Source: Pseudopithomyces maydicus (Eukaryota; Ascomycota; Dothideomycetes; Pleosporales; Didymosphaeriaceae). Taken from it: a stretch of 64,000 nucleotides of DNA. Of this stretch, positions 42,104 to 53,861 are shown piece after piece; position 1 is the stretch's first letter, and every line of letters starts with the position of its first letter. Location of the stretch: assembly GCA_026873275.1 (NCBI GenBank), contig JANTUC010000015.1, positions 1,302,001 through 1,366,000 of the forward strand, written 5' to 3'. Below the pieces are notes generated by a model that worked only from the letters and a program-made list of their open reading frames with translations, did no database searches and was not told the DNA's origin. The position numbers and the translations under genes are program-made.

Positions 42104-44960
42104 ATGGCAGACAACATCGATCCGAGGCTCTCGCAACAGTTCGGCTCGCTGCCGCCGCGCTCTCTTGCCCAGCAACAATCCTACACCGCCGCGCCGCCGC
42201 AGCACAATGGCGCAACACCATACTACCTGCCCACTCCGAACAGCGCCCACCATGCTGCCGCACTGCAGCCAGCGCCCCCACAAATCGATCCCGCCCTGGA
42301 GCAGACGTCACCGCAAGGCCCGCCCGTCGACGAGTCGCACGATGAAGACGACCACGACGACGCCGAGCTCGACGGGTACGTAAGAGCAATTGGCGCCTCT
42401 CCCGGGCACCGTGTCCCGCCCCGGACTTTGCGCCAAAGCCGCACCTGCAAGAAGAAGGCATGGCTGACGTGAATACAGCGCCCACGACACCCCTGGGTCC
42501 GGCAAGTCTCCTCACGACTTGAAGCGCCCGCGCGCCTGCGACTCCTGCCGCGGGCTCAAGGTCCGTTGCGACCAGGAACGGCCGGACCAGCCCTGCAAAC
42601 GCTGCGCCAAAGCCAACCGCGCATGCATCACAACCCCGCCGACGCGGAAGCGCCAGAAGAAAGCCGACAGCCGTGTCGCCGAGCTGGAGCGCAAGATTGA
42701 TGCCTTGACCGCGACCCTCCACGCGCAGAAGGCCCAACCCGACCCCCGCCCGTATCCCGGAATCCAGCAGTACGAAGGCGTCCAAGGCCCCGGTCCCTAT
42801 CAACACCCAGAAGGAGGCTTCAGAGCTGGCACCATAGTGCACGACTGGTCCAACGGGCCCTCGACACAGGAGCGATACCCAGACATACCGCCGGGCTACG
42901 GCCCGGCGCAGAGCATGCCACGCGGACCCGAGGCCAAGCGGAGGAAACTGGGCGACGGAAACAGCACCCACAATGCTGTAAGTCGTGAACTTCTCGTGTG
43001 CAGCCACAGCTGACGTGCTTAGACCATTCCCGAAGACATGGATGCCGTCCATCGCGACCTCATTGAGCATATCGATATGAAGCGCACAGGAAGGAAGGGT
43101 ATTCTCCAGGATCATTCCAATATAAACACCCTGATTGACAGTCTCATGTCCCCGGAAACCGCCGACCGTATCTTTCAACGGTACGTGAACGAAATTTGTC
43201 CACATTTCCCCGCTGTGCCATGCCCACCCGGCACAACCGCACGAGAGTTGCGCGAGAGAAAGCCGTTGCTTTTCCTCTCCATTCTGGCTGGCTCATCTCA
43301 CGGGGCTGCTGAACAGCTGGTATCCCAAGACGTCCAGCGGGATTTGACAAAAATACTGAAAGACCAATTCGCCGATATCATCTGGCGCAATGGCGAGAAG
43401 TCTCTCGAGGTAGTCCAGGCCCTGCAAGTTGGCGTGCTGTGGTACCGCCCGCCGCTACATTACGAACAACACAACTTCTATATGATGGTCAACTGTGCTG
43501 CAGTCATGGCTCTTGATCTCGGTCTTGGCCGACGAAACACGCCGACTGTCATGAAGCTTGCCGTTGGCCCTTTCAAACGATGTCATCCCAACACCAGTAG
43601 CATTGAGTCACGCAGGACGTTCCTTGTCTGTTACTACCTTTGCATGAGCATCACCATGGTACTTCGAAGACCCATTTTGTTGCGTTGGACCAAGTACATG
43701 GAAGAAAGCGTAAAGCTGCTCGAAACATCGCCCGAGGCATTGCCCTCTGACAAGATTCTCTGTCAACACGTCAAAATGGCGCACATTGGGGAAAATATCT
43801 CGGTGCAATTCTGTATGGATGATCCGTCCGTTGAAGTGGCCATATCAGAGCCAAAAGTGATATACACCCTGAAGATATTTGAGAACGAACTGCAGCAACT
43901 CAGAGACGAGAATGCATCCTTGTTCAAAGAAGTTGATCGTAAGTGCTCATGGCATTTTTATGGAAATGTGCTAATTTATTACAGCCGCCTTGCGCCTCGC
44001 CGAACACGTCACAAACTTGTATATGCATGAAATCGCGCTCCATCATAATCAGAGCCCGGCTGATTTCCAGCCGCCTTTTCCCCAGGAAACCTTTGCTTCT
44101 GGTGTGACTGCTAAGGAAGCTGTGGGTCCTGCTCATATTGGTGCACTTGGAGAATGCTTAACTGCCACCCACGGCATTCTCGACACTATCCTCAGTGTAC
44201 CACTTGATATCCTACTTACTTTACCTGTGATCTTTTGTGAGCATTCTCCATCATTTCACAAATCTCAACTAAGTTTTGAACAGGCGTGCGGGCAATCTAC
44301 GCGATCGTGTGTTTGATGAAAATGTGGGTTTCAGTCACAAGTTCGGGTGAAGTCGGTTCTTTTATCAACAAAGATCATCTTCAGATTGAGACATACACGG
44401 AGCGATTAGTCACCATGTTCAATGCTATAGTATCTCGCGACGCGCAGTCTCCGCACGGCAAGTTTTACTTTGTAGCAAAAAGGCTGCAGGAGCGTTTCGC
44501 CCACATAAAAGAGGGTGCATCGAAGGCCGAACAGTCTTCGGAAGGGAACGACGAGCCGCATTCAGCGACAAAAGCTGCTTCAAAACCACGCTCGCGGCAG
44601 TCGTCGCAGAACCAGACGCCCCTCCATCTACTCTCCGAAGTTGCAATGGGGAGCAGCAATACAACGGCTTCCTCACAAGCGCCGTCCCAGCAGCAGCAGC
44701 AGCCGCCACAGGCACAGATGCAACAGGCACAAGGACCTCCTCAAGCAGCGATGCAAGGCTGGTATCCAGGCATTTCAGGTCAGCAACTTGCACCAGACCT
44801 GATGGGTATGCCACAAGGCAATTTCGACCCCAATTTTGATTTCACCCAATTTGATCTCAGCACCGGGTCGGATGCCGACTTGAGTGCGCTGTTCATCCCG
44901 GACAGCATGTTATGGAATTTTTCGCCGGATATGAGTATGCAAGGCTATGGTGGGTTTTGA
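42104..44960 (+). CDS. Zn2Cys6 fungal transcription factor with Leu3-like cluster spacing
   Basis: Nuclear regulator of 871 aa, five exons: 42104-42375, 42479-42977, 43023-43938, 43985-44236 and 44284-44960; phases agree throughout with no frame error. The cluster is RACDSCRGLKVRCDQERPDQPC followed by KRCAKANRAC, with a longer third loop than Gal4, as in Leu3-like factors, then a basic stretch and a coiled coil (RVAELERKIDALTATL). The middle homology region includes NFYMMVNCAAVMALDLGLG, ESRRTFLVCYYLCMSITMVLRRP and a helical block to residue ~650. The tail has a Q-rich run (SQQQQQPPQAQMQQAQ) and an acidic/aromatic end (NFDFTQFDLSTGSDADLSALF), a typical activation region. Target unknown; it is the nearest regulator to the SDR/acyltransferase/monooxygenase group downstream. 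Confidence 0.9.
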
Positions 44961-45878
44961 GCAGTCTTATTGATTGTACGATTAGTGTACGAAGTTACGA
45001 GCCTATGATCTGCCGCCGGTAGTGTGGTGGTTAATATAGATCAAAAGCAATCCGAGTGGATTTATTATCAATTGCTGCCCCTTCGCATGCACCCATGTTT
45101 CAAACCCATGTGGTGAAATTTCAAATATTCAAGTGATGTTTTGAGGATTTGGTTATTATCTATGACTTGTATGCCCTCGGCCGCAGACAATTCTTAGTAC
45201 CGTGAAACAAGCTGGTAGGTATTTTGCAGCATCCATGGCTTTAGACTAGACCGCCCTTGCTTTTGCCACAATCATAGAGGTATGAACATCTCCTGCCTCC
45301 ACAAGGTGTGCTTACCTGATATTTCCAAAAGAGCTGGTTGCTGACTTACTCAGCCCCCCACATACCAAACAACCAATCACGCCCCATCGCATTGCATCAT
45401 ACAATCCTCCGGAGCTAAACGCTTAGACACAAGGCCGCACACCAACCACCCGATCGCCGTGACAGTTGTAGGGCGCGCCACAGAACTAGTATCGAAGATA
45501 ACAAGGAGTTAGACTACGGTGTTTAGGAAGAAAAGGTACGGTGGGATGATGAGAGGGGCGGAGCGGGGACACCAACCGGAGCAGAGGCATTGGGATCGTT
45601 TCTCGTCCGGTCCGAAGACCGGGTATCGTTTCTCGTTCCTGGGGGTAGTATCTTGCGATGAGAAATGGGAAATGAGATATAGGTATATAAGGGGATTGTC
45701 ATTTCCGCTGTAGGTTTTCTGCTATCAATCAACACACACATATATACAGATTGACTACATCTGTTATTCTTTACCAACCACATCCTAAACCACTACAACA
45801 CCACACCATCCAACACATCCACCGAACCACCACCCCCAAAAGAAAAACATCCAAAACCCCTACAACACAGACTTCGCC
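44961..45878. other. Intergenic region, promoter of the downstream SDR
   Basis: 918 bp without a supported ORF; contains a TATA box at its 3' end. Confidence 0.5.
45684..45691 (+). promoter_or_regulatory. TATA box upstream of the SDR gene
   Basis: TATATAAG, 188 bp before the ATG. Confidence 0.4.
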
Positions 45879-46637
45879 ATGACCACCCTGCCCCTCCACG
45901 GCAAGACCGCCCTCATAACCGGCGCCTCCCAAGGCATCGGCGCCGCCTCCGCTACCCTCCTCGCCTCCCTCGGCGCCAAAGTCGTAATAAACTACGCTTC
46001 CAACGCAACCGCCGCGCAAGAACTCGTCCAAAAAATTGGCTCCGACAAGGCTCTCGCCATCCAAGCTGACGCCAGCCGCGTCGCAGATATATCCCGCCTC
46101 GTCGACGAGACCCTGCAATGGAGCGGCTCCGGCAAGATTGATATTCTTATAGCCAACGCAGCAGAGGGCGCGCTGGGAAATGGGCTGGAGCAGACGAGCG
46201 AGGAGGATTTTGACAGGGTGGTTAGTCTGAACGTGAAGGGTCCGTTTTTCCTCGTGCAAAAAGCAGCGCCACATATGCAGGCTGGATCGCACATCCTGCT
46301 GTTCTCAACCTCGTTGACGGCGCATTCGCAAATCACGCCTAACTACCTCCTCTACGTAGCGACCAAGGGTGCGATAGAGCAGATGACGCGCGTGCTGGCG
46401 AAGGATCTGGGGAGGAAGGGGATCCTGGTGAATGCGATCGCACCGGGGCCGACGGGGACGGCGCTGTTCAAGAAGGGGAAGAGCGAGGAGCTGATTAGTA
46501 CGATTGCGGGGTGGAATCCGTTCAATAGGTTGGGGGAACCAGAAGATATAGCGAGGACGGTGGCGTTTTTGGTGGGTGGTGAGAATACGTGGGTTAGTGG
46601 GCAGGTGGTGATGTGTAACGGGGGGATGGCAGTGTAG
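45879..46637 (+). CDS. Classical short-chain dehydrogenase/reductase
   Basis: Single-exon 252-aa NAD(P)-dependent oxidoreductase. Cofactor motif TALITGASQGIGAASA, then INYASN after the second strand (favouring NADP), IDILIANAAEG, VSLNVKGPFFLVQKA, catalytic Ser in LLFSTSLTAHS, Tyr and Lys in LLYVATKGAIEQM, and the NAIAPGPTGTALF and VSGQVVMCNGG endings of classical SDRs. Substrate cannot be inferred. It is convergent with the acyltransferase gene (357 bp between stops). Confidence 0.93.
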   Translation: MTTLPLHGKTALITGASQGIGAASATLLASLGAKVVINYASNATAAQELVQKIGSDKALAIQADASRVADISRLVDETLQWSGSGKIDILIANAAEGALGNGLEQTSEEDFDRVVSLNVKGPFFLVQKAAPHMQAGSHILLFSTSLTAHSQITPNYLLYVATKGAIEQMTRVLAKDLGRKGILVNAIAPGPTGTALFKKGKSEELISTIAGWNPFNRLGEPEDIARTVAFLVGGENTWVSGQVVMCNGGMAV

Positions 46638-46994
46638 GGGGGACGTGGGATAGAGTGTATTAAGTATATAGTCAATCTTATATAGATATGTTGAATATAC
46701 GTGTGTGGTAGGCCAAGTATACAATTATTTTTTAGATATACATCAGATTTCAAAATCGTGCTCAACCCCAACGCCACCCAATCAATATAGTATACGTGTG
46801 CCTTGAAGATTCGTCAGTCAAATATGTGGGTATTATGGTAGACCAAGTACATGATTAATTATATATAGGAGATCAAAGCCGCCCTCACCCCAAACGCCAC
46901 CCGGTCAATAGTGGTATATGTGTGCGCCTATAAAAACGTAATATCCAAATCTCCACCCCGAGTAGGTACGTAATCCCAATTCATCATTCTCCCC

Positions 46995-48463
46995 TCATTT
47001 CAGCATCATTCCCTTCAACTTACTCGACAAACTAATTCCCGACGACGTCTTCGCGACCTCCTCCATCAACACCCCCTTGATCACCTCCAAAAACCCCTCC
47101 ACGAACTCATCATCCCAGAAATTCTCATTATAGCAGCAACTGAACATCATCTGATCCTCCCATATCCAATTATGCACCATCTTGCGCTTCGTCAGCGCCT
47201 CCCCGCCGAGCCAGAACTCCTTCACCCGCACCACGCCCTTGACCTGCTTCGTAAGCTGCTCGTCGATGATGCCCAGGGGTCCGAACCGGGGCTGCGCCTC
47301 GCCGTCTTCGCACCCCACGCTCTTCCCGTCGGGGTACGTCGCTTTTGCGAGTTTCGCATGGTAACACGCTGTCGACTCGACGTACGGTGCGTATCCCGTA
47401 GCGTACACAGGGGCGAGCTGCTTGTAGTACGTCTTCAGGTCTGTGGACGGCGACACCTCGACTTCCGTAGTGATTAAGCTGGTGCAGGTTGTGGGCGAGG
47501 ACTTTGTCTTGCTCGACTTGGGGATGAGGTAGCGGAGATCGCAGTGGAACGAAGCCATGTAGCTCTGGAGTTCGGAAGGGGAGCAAGGCGTACCACGGCG
47601 GCGATGATGGCAGCGTGCATAGCAGCGGTTTGGTTCATGCCAGCGGCTTTGACACCCTTGAGTACAGATTTTGTTTCCGCTTCTGTGAACTTTATGAAGC
47701 GGCGTTTTGTGGCGCCGGGAAGGTGTGATTTTGCGGTGGGGGTGAGTTCGATGAGGGGGTTGTGCGGTTTTAGGGAAGCGACGCGCTGGGCGGCGGCTTC
47801 TTCGATGCTCGGGGTGTAGTCGTATGGGATGGAGAGCGCGTCGTCGATGCTGGGAGAGAGGTTGTTTGCGCAGCCGCCGAAGAGAAGGATGGGCTCGGGG
47901 TCGGCGAGCGACTTGATGAGGTAGTTGAGGATGAAGATGGCGCCGCGGGCATCGAGCCGGTAGTGTGGCGAGCGGACGAGGATCTCTGAGGTATCGGGGA
48001 GGTAGTAGCACATCATCTGTTCGTTCCTAGGGAGGTGGCCGAAGAGTTCATCAATGGTGCTGTTTCGCTCGACTACAAAGGTAGCGGAGACCCATAGTTG
48101 AACTTGCTCTGGATTACCGATCCGGTACATGTAGGTGCCATCATACGGGAACGCTGCGACCTCTGGATAGTTGTACCGGACCTGCTTCCATGCTGCCTTC
48201 AAAGCTTGCTCCGGATCTCCCAGCTTGGGGTCGAATTCGACTTTGGCGACTGCGGTTTTGGCCCATTGGTCGCGATCTAATGCTTTGTCGACATTTCTAT
48301 TGAGAAGATTGTACTTCTCCAAACAAGATTGTGGACGTTCCCATCGACCAGGGCGAGTTTCTTTCCTAAACACACATATCTAGTTAGCAAAGGATCTTGA
48401 GATTGTAATGTATTTGCTGAGATGTCGCTCCAGGAGTCGCTCTACGTACCACGTCAAAGGCAT
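46995..48463 (-). CDS. Acyltransferase of the Tri3/BAHD-like superfamily, one frameshift
   Basis: CoA-dependent O-acyltransferase fold resembling trichothecene 15-O-acetyltransferase-type proteins; the substrate here is unknown and toxin production should not be inferred. Exon 1 is only 14 nt (48463-48450); exon 2 is 48365-46995. The N-terminus WKETRPGRWERPQSCLEKYN and the HxxxDxxG active-site motif (SPHYRLDARGAIFIL) support the family. FHCDLRYLIP, VESTACYHAKLAK and HNWIWEDQMMFSCCYNENFW belong to the second half. The halves are in different frames around 47560-47590; the G4 run 47578-47581 is a candidate site. Total exon length 1385 becomes 462 codons with one base. No signal peptide or membrane segment. 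Confidence 0.75.
47578..47581 (-). other. Apparent 1-nt frameshift in the acyltransferase gene
   Basis: Upstream frame ends in a Ser/Arg-rich unnatural tail while the downstream frame opens with ELQSYMASFHCDLRYL. A short run of G (C on the coding strand) lies at the junction. The precise base cannot be fixed by eye. Confidence 0.5.
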
Positions 48464-51031
48464 TTTTCAGATAGAATGTTAAACAATTGAAAAGATTTCG
48501 AACTTCAGGTGGTGTGAGAGAAATGGGTCGATTCTTGCATGTTGCAATATTGGCAACCATCCTTTATTTGGTTCTGTATTCCCAAGGTACTAGGGCCGCC
48601 GGTTCGCGCATGGTCCAGGGCCTAGACTAGTAGTGTGTGCAAAGAAGGTTCGCATAGTGCGTATGGCTACCCTGTACGTACGGACGCTTCGCTAGACACT
48701 CACTCCCGATGATTCCGTATTGGGCTTGATGGTAGAGATTAGCGAGATGTTACTGCATGCATAAAATCCTCCAGGAACGCGCGTCGGTCAATCACCGTGC
48801 GGAGTGACCCTGCGGCGTGGAAAATCTCCATGCGATGTGGGGCTTCTCATGGGGGATCGAGCTGAAAGGGAGCTCGATACGAACGATTTTCCAACCGCGG
48901 AAACATCCATGATGCTCGTGCTGTTGGTGGTCGGTTGGAACAACGATACCTTGGTTGGGTGTATTATAGGTACTGTTATTGTAACTACCAGCTCTGACTC
49001 GAGACACAAAAACGAACAATGGTAAGCCTCATTTGTGGCAGGGTCCACTCCATTTGCACATCTCCGACAAGTTGCGCTTCGAAGGAAGCAGCCCAGGAAC
49101 TGTTTGAGAGAGACATCGCCTCGGTAAACGTGATAATGATGGTTTTCGGAAAGTAAGATAGCGTAATCCAACGAATTGGAGCCGATGCCGCCGTCAGGCT
49201 AAGTTGCTACACGACTCAGTCGTTCTGGGGTATCCTATTAGCGCATCGTCTCCTTTTATCAATATTTACTGTTGAAACACGTCGCTACGGTTGCCACCCG
49301 CACAATAATCAATAGTGTGACATTTGCGATGGCGTTCGCCCACGTTTATGATAGTGGGTTGGTTCCAAAGCTCGGCAGTGATTACATATCAGGAATCGTA
49401 TCGATGCTCTGACTCGTAGGAAAACGTTTTAAGGACACCATTCTGCCGTTCACCATTTCTCGGTCTTTGTTCCGATCAAATCACATCAATGTATGGAGAC
49501 CTCTGAAAAAGTTCGAGTCTCTCCACCTTTGATGCCCATATTACTTATATATATTATCGGGCCGTAATGACCTATGAAAAGCTGTATGCAAGAAGCTTTA
49601 GAATAGGATGAAAATTGCTCTAAACGCATCATTCAAACAACGAAAGGTGCGCTCGGGCCTGCATCAAAGTGTATAAACGCTGTAGGGAGGTTTAGTCGGA
49701 TGCAAGTCTATGTACTTCCATACAATTAAGCACAGCTGGATTCAGGCTGGTGTCGAGCAAGCCCCCAAACGGTAGATAATGCTTATAGACACACACGTGA
49801 GACGACATGTCGGAAAGATATTTGCGATTAAAGCAGTAAGAGATAGGCTTAGGATCCGCGGGCTGTTGTGAGCTAAGACGAAACTAGGTCGGCGCACAGC
49901 TTGCACTATGTAACTCCACGGATCGACCCTCCCGATCATCGATGGTCCGTGGAGAGGAGTTATCTGCGCACTCAGTGTCGCTTTCCCTTGGGATTTTACC
50001 GACTAGCGGTACGTCGATATCAAAAGTTAAATGTGATGTAGTCTACGGCGCTGTAGTCCAATATGGGAGCTATACGTAAAGTGCGTAGATATGCCAAGTA
50101 TGCGAGCGAAAGTTCAAAACCTGTTCCTGTACTATGCTATGATCGCTTAGAACTACTGTAATTAGTACTAACTCTGTGAGTATGGCTCCGGTGCACATTG
50201 TTGACTGTAGATTGGGCATCGATGTATGTATGCCACCGCGCACGCACTGTATGACAAGTCGTACGATGACCAAGTCTACAGGGGTATCCGAGCATGGGAT
50301 TCCCTCTTGAGATTCCTCCAGGTCTAGGTATTCAGGAACTGCAACTCCAAACTCGGCTGGGCCTAGCTTTATGCGAATTATCCAAGTTTGGGGTATGCAT
50401 CCTCTTGCCAAAAAGAACTTGAGACTTACGGCAGCCCTAGTGATGCAAGCTCTGCTAGAGAAAGAAGAGACGTGAATTCGGACGTCATTAATATCTCTGT
50501 GACTGATCACTTCAGCTCTAAGAGTTGGTTCGTGGTCCAATTAGCTCATGTTAGACGGTCTGTCGGAAATCTTCAGCTAGTCTGCACCGACAAAGTTTGA
50601 TGGTGCACAGTATGTACGGTTGCTACGAAGGCGATTAGTTGGCAAGACCATGGGTCTTGCTAGCTCACCACTCTCACGGGCGGTCCGTATACAGACTCGA
50701 TGCAGCGACTTTGGCAATTTAAATTGCTACAGTGATTGGATGGGACAGAGTTTCTTAGGCATGGACTGACGTGTGGCTAGTTCATGCCCAATGCAAATTT
50801 TGTGTAGGTGTTGGGGGGAATAAGGCCGAACCCCACTTTGTGGGCGGGGTAGGCAAAATTTCAACCTTCATTTTTCGAACATGAGACTGGCGCATGAATT
50901 TAGAGAACACGGTAGTGGAACACTCCTAGGCATCGATATTCTCAGAAGCACACACATTTAATATCTACGGATACATAATTTACAATTTGGAAAGTTGTCA
51001 TCAAAGCAATTCAAAGCTCAACCAAATCATC
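48464..51031. other. Gene-poor region upstream of the acyltransferase
   Basis: About 2.6 kb. The largest ORF (127 codons, minus, 48788-49171) has no recognisable motif and an antisense ORF opposite. No repeat or mobile element seen. Confidence 0.45.
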
Positions 51032-51116
51032 GGTTGTGTAGTGTAGCGGTTATCACTCCGGATTCTGATCATTCCAGAACATTCCGGCAACCCCGGTTCG
51101 ATTCCGGGCACGACCT
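51032..51116 (+). tRNA. tRNA-Gln (anticodon CUG) with 13-nt intron
   Basis: Acceptor stem GGTTGTG pairs with CACGACC (one G-U), D-arm GTG/CAC, anticodon stem CCGGA/TCCGG with loop TTCTGAT once the intron is removed, and T-arm CCCGG-TTCGATT-CCGGG. The discriminator base is U (51116). The intron TCATTCCAGAACA sits one base 3' of the anticodon, the canonical position. Internal promoter boxes A (TAGTGTAGCGG) and B (GGTTCGATTCC) are present. The sequence closely follows eukaryotic tRNA-Gln. Confidence 0.95.
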
Positions 51117-51120
51117 CATC

Positions 51121-51134
51121 TTTTGCTCTTTTTT
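51121..51134 (+). terminator. RNA polymerase III terminator
   Basis: T4 and T6 runs begin 5 bp after the tRNA. Confidence 0.8.
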
Positions 51135-52027
51135 GGTGATGTGAGTTGTTGTTACTTAGAGAGCTCTCGGTGGCAAAAGCAAGGGTTGTATTTATTTATT
51201 TATTCTACACGTTGCTTAGCTAGCTAGACAAGTCACTTATTGTTCAACACGACTCGTTACTTTTTCTCGGCAGGCTTTTCCAGAACCTGAATACGCAGGG
51301 TAGAGATATTCGAAAACTTAGGTGTGTATTATATATATTCGTTCATACTACGTTGGTCAAACACGTTGATCGTGAAGATTTTAAAGTATGGATCGCTTCT
51401 TGTTCTCCTTCTATGAAAAACAAACATGTTTATCATCTCAGGTGCATACCAATCATAGAAAGATGGAATGGATTAAATTCAAGTAAAAAAGCGGTAGGAA
51501 TCACGATCAAAGCACCAAAGAACTATTTAAAAGTGCTAGTTACGAATGAACTGGTCGCCTTCTGTTGGAGAACAGATTAAATAGCTAGTTTCAAAAGGGA
51601 CAAGTATCGCCTTCTATCTATCATCGAAAACGATCTAATAATCTTACATGATGAAAGTAGTATACACAAGCATTTGTGAAGTCTCAAAGCTTATTCTACT
51701 CTCGTTTCTCCACGGTATATTTCGGATGAGAGACTAATAATAGCAGTCTATTCTATTTCTGTGTCATCGCCTTTTGACGAGATGGCATCGGCTCACTGTT
51801 GCATGATTGGCCATACCTTATAGTACTAAGACGATACGCATTTCTCCAGCCAGCAAAATGTGTAAGCCACCTGCGTACTGTTCAGCCGCACTTCTTCACA
51901 TGTTTGTTACGACTGGTATAGATTGAAGCGAAACTGTCGCACTGAAAAGAATCTAGTATTTAGCGTTCAATCTCTAACATACATGAAATCCCACTATGGA
52001 TTAAAACCGCAAAAATATCTACAGCGA
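51135..52027. other. Intergenic region, AT-rich, no gene seen
   Basis: About 0.9 kb with a TTTA run near 51190. Short ORFs (51353-51580) are unremarkable. Confidence 0.5.
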
Positions 52028-53861
52028 TCAATCCCAGTTACCCGAGCCCAGCTCCACGGGCCTGCCCGCCGCAAGGTCACGCATGATGTCGTCGATGTTC
52101 CAGGGTTCCCATTTGTACCCAGGTGGGTAGTTTGGTGGGATGCTTGGGTCTTCATCGAGCGGTATGCCGGCCCTGACGCCCCTGAGGCATTTCTCTGGGG
52201 TATGTAAATTAGCAAAAGCGTTCTGCTCCCGCTATGATTAGGAAGACTCTGCTTACCATAATTTTCGTAGGCGTATTCCTCGGGATCATGTGCCCAAACC
52301 CACTTGGGGTGCTTTGGCTGTGCCTTCTTGGGGTCCAGCTTAACCTATTACCGATACGTGAGAAAAAAATTGCATAAAAGCACCTGTGTTTGTGGAAACT
52401 CACCTTTTGCCAGTCGGTGTCCTGCAATCGCTCCGCATTGGAGAAACCCAGTTTCTGGGCACATGCACAGCGCAGGAAACGAAGTTGGACATGGGTCTTC
52501 ACGGCGTCCGGCACCGCTTCAATTCCGCCCAGTTTTATACCGTATTCCAAACAGCTCGCTAAGCTGACTGCATCTTCAATGGCCTGTGTCGCACCGTTTC
52601 CAGAACTCGGGAGAAAGCTGTGCGCACAATCACCAATCTGTACAACGCGGGCGAGCGGCGAATGCCAATTTTGCTGAGGGTTCCTCCAGAAGAGCTCAAA
52701 GTTCACGATTGTGTCCGGAGGGGTAATGGCAATCAGCTTCTTCAAAATCGGCGCCCATTCAGGGGCAGTAGAAGATGTAAGCGACTTGTCCATGTTCGCT
52801 AGGACAGACTCCGAAGTTACAGTATGATGCCAGGATTCTTTCTCGGTTCCGGTGGCGTCGTGATTGATGATCCAGCATACAGTCCCGTCGCGGTTGAGGG
52901 TAAGGCCGTACGTCCCTGGACCCAGGAAGGTGCGAACGATAGGGTCCTCGCCCATCATCGAGAAAAATTCCTTCACCTCGGGATCTTTGTCAAGGACTTC
53001 AACGGGAAAGACAGCCTTGAAGCGGTCTCGCGTCAGCGCTCATACCCTTTAAGGTCTCAAAGTGAGCGGTCACTTACCCTCCACATAGCTCGTCCTGAAC
53101 TGGCGGCCCTGACTTTTCCTCCAACGATGGCTTGGCTCTTGCTTCCAATACCATCAGCAGCAATCACGATGTCTGCTTCGAATACTTCGCCCTCATCTGT
53201 CTCCACACCTGCGCGAGTTCCCGTCTCGTAGTACTTCAAAACACGCTTACGGAATAAAAACGGTATGTTCAATCGTTCCGCCTGATTGATGAACATTCTG
53301 TAGACGAGTGGTCGCATCTGAAAGGCGCCCGGTGGCGTGTTCGGATCCAGACCAACGGCACGCAATCTCTCGGAGACCTTCAACGGTGGTATCATTTGTT
53401 CTCCGTCATGCTTGAACGTCTCCAAGAAGCAAGACTGCATCGAAATGTCGTCATACTCGGCAGCCATGGCGGGCCAGTGTTTGAAAAACTTCGTGCCTGA
53501 TAGGCCCATGAAGTACATGTCACCTGTCAATATCATATGTTAACGCGAGTCGCTCGAACGGAAGAGCCGGATGCAATATCTAGGACGCACCCATGGTGTT
53601 GATTTCTGCACCTCTCTCAAGCACTCGTACCCGGTGCCCCTTCCGTACGCATTCGATCGCTGCTGTGAGACCGGCGAGACCGGCACCGACAATGAGAACA
53701 TCCAGGCCAGAGTCGGGGTAATCGCCAAACATCATTGCATTGCCATCGTAGGAGAGTACGCTGTTTGGAGTGCTCGAGCGAGAGCTGCGGTCAGTAAGTG
53801 GGCTCGAACTCCTATCCGCGTAGTGCATGTGAACATCCTGAGGCGTGTGTGTATAACCCAT
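52028..53861 (-). CDS. FAD-dependent monooxygenase (salicylate hydroxylase/PHBH-like)
   Basis: Group A flavoprotein monooxygenase using NAD(P)H and O2 on an aromatic or polyketide-type substrate; substrate unknown. Five exons: 53861-53591, 53523-53078, 53015-52404, 52344-52257 and 52194-52028, total 527 aa, phases consistent. FAD motif GLDVLIVGAGLAGLTAAIE followed by VRVLERGAE; DG motif in DIVIAADGIGSKSQ; GD motif in VVQIGDCAHSFLPSSGNGATQ. The first ~50 residues are Ser/Asp-rich and precede the fold; there is no obvious signal peptide. The C-terminal exons (KHPKWVWAHDPEEYAYENY, ILDDIMRDLAAG-like) are typical extensions of fungal homologues. Candidate partner of the SDR and acyltransferase to its left. 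Confidence 0.9.

Noticed and set aside
42102..43205. 367-codon minus-strand ORF
   Set aside because: Antisense to a well-supported five-exon transcription factor; Arg/Ala-rich shadow of GC-rich coding DNA.
46995..48463. Calling the acyltransferase a trichothecene pathway gene
   Set aside because: Only fold-level similarity is visible; no other trichothecene pathway gene lies in the window.
48788..49171. 127-codon minus-strand ORF
   Set aside because: No recognisable motif, overlapped by ORFs on both strands, no promoter or splice support.
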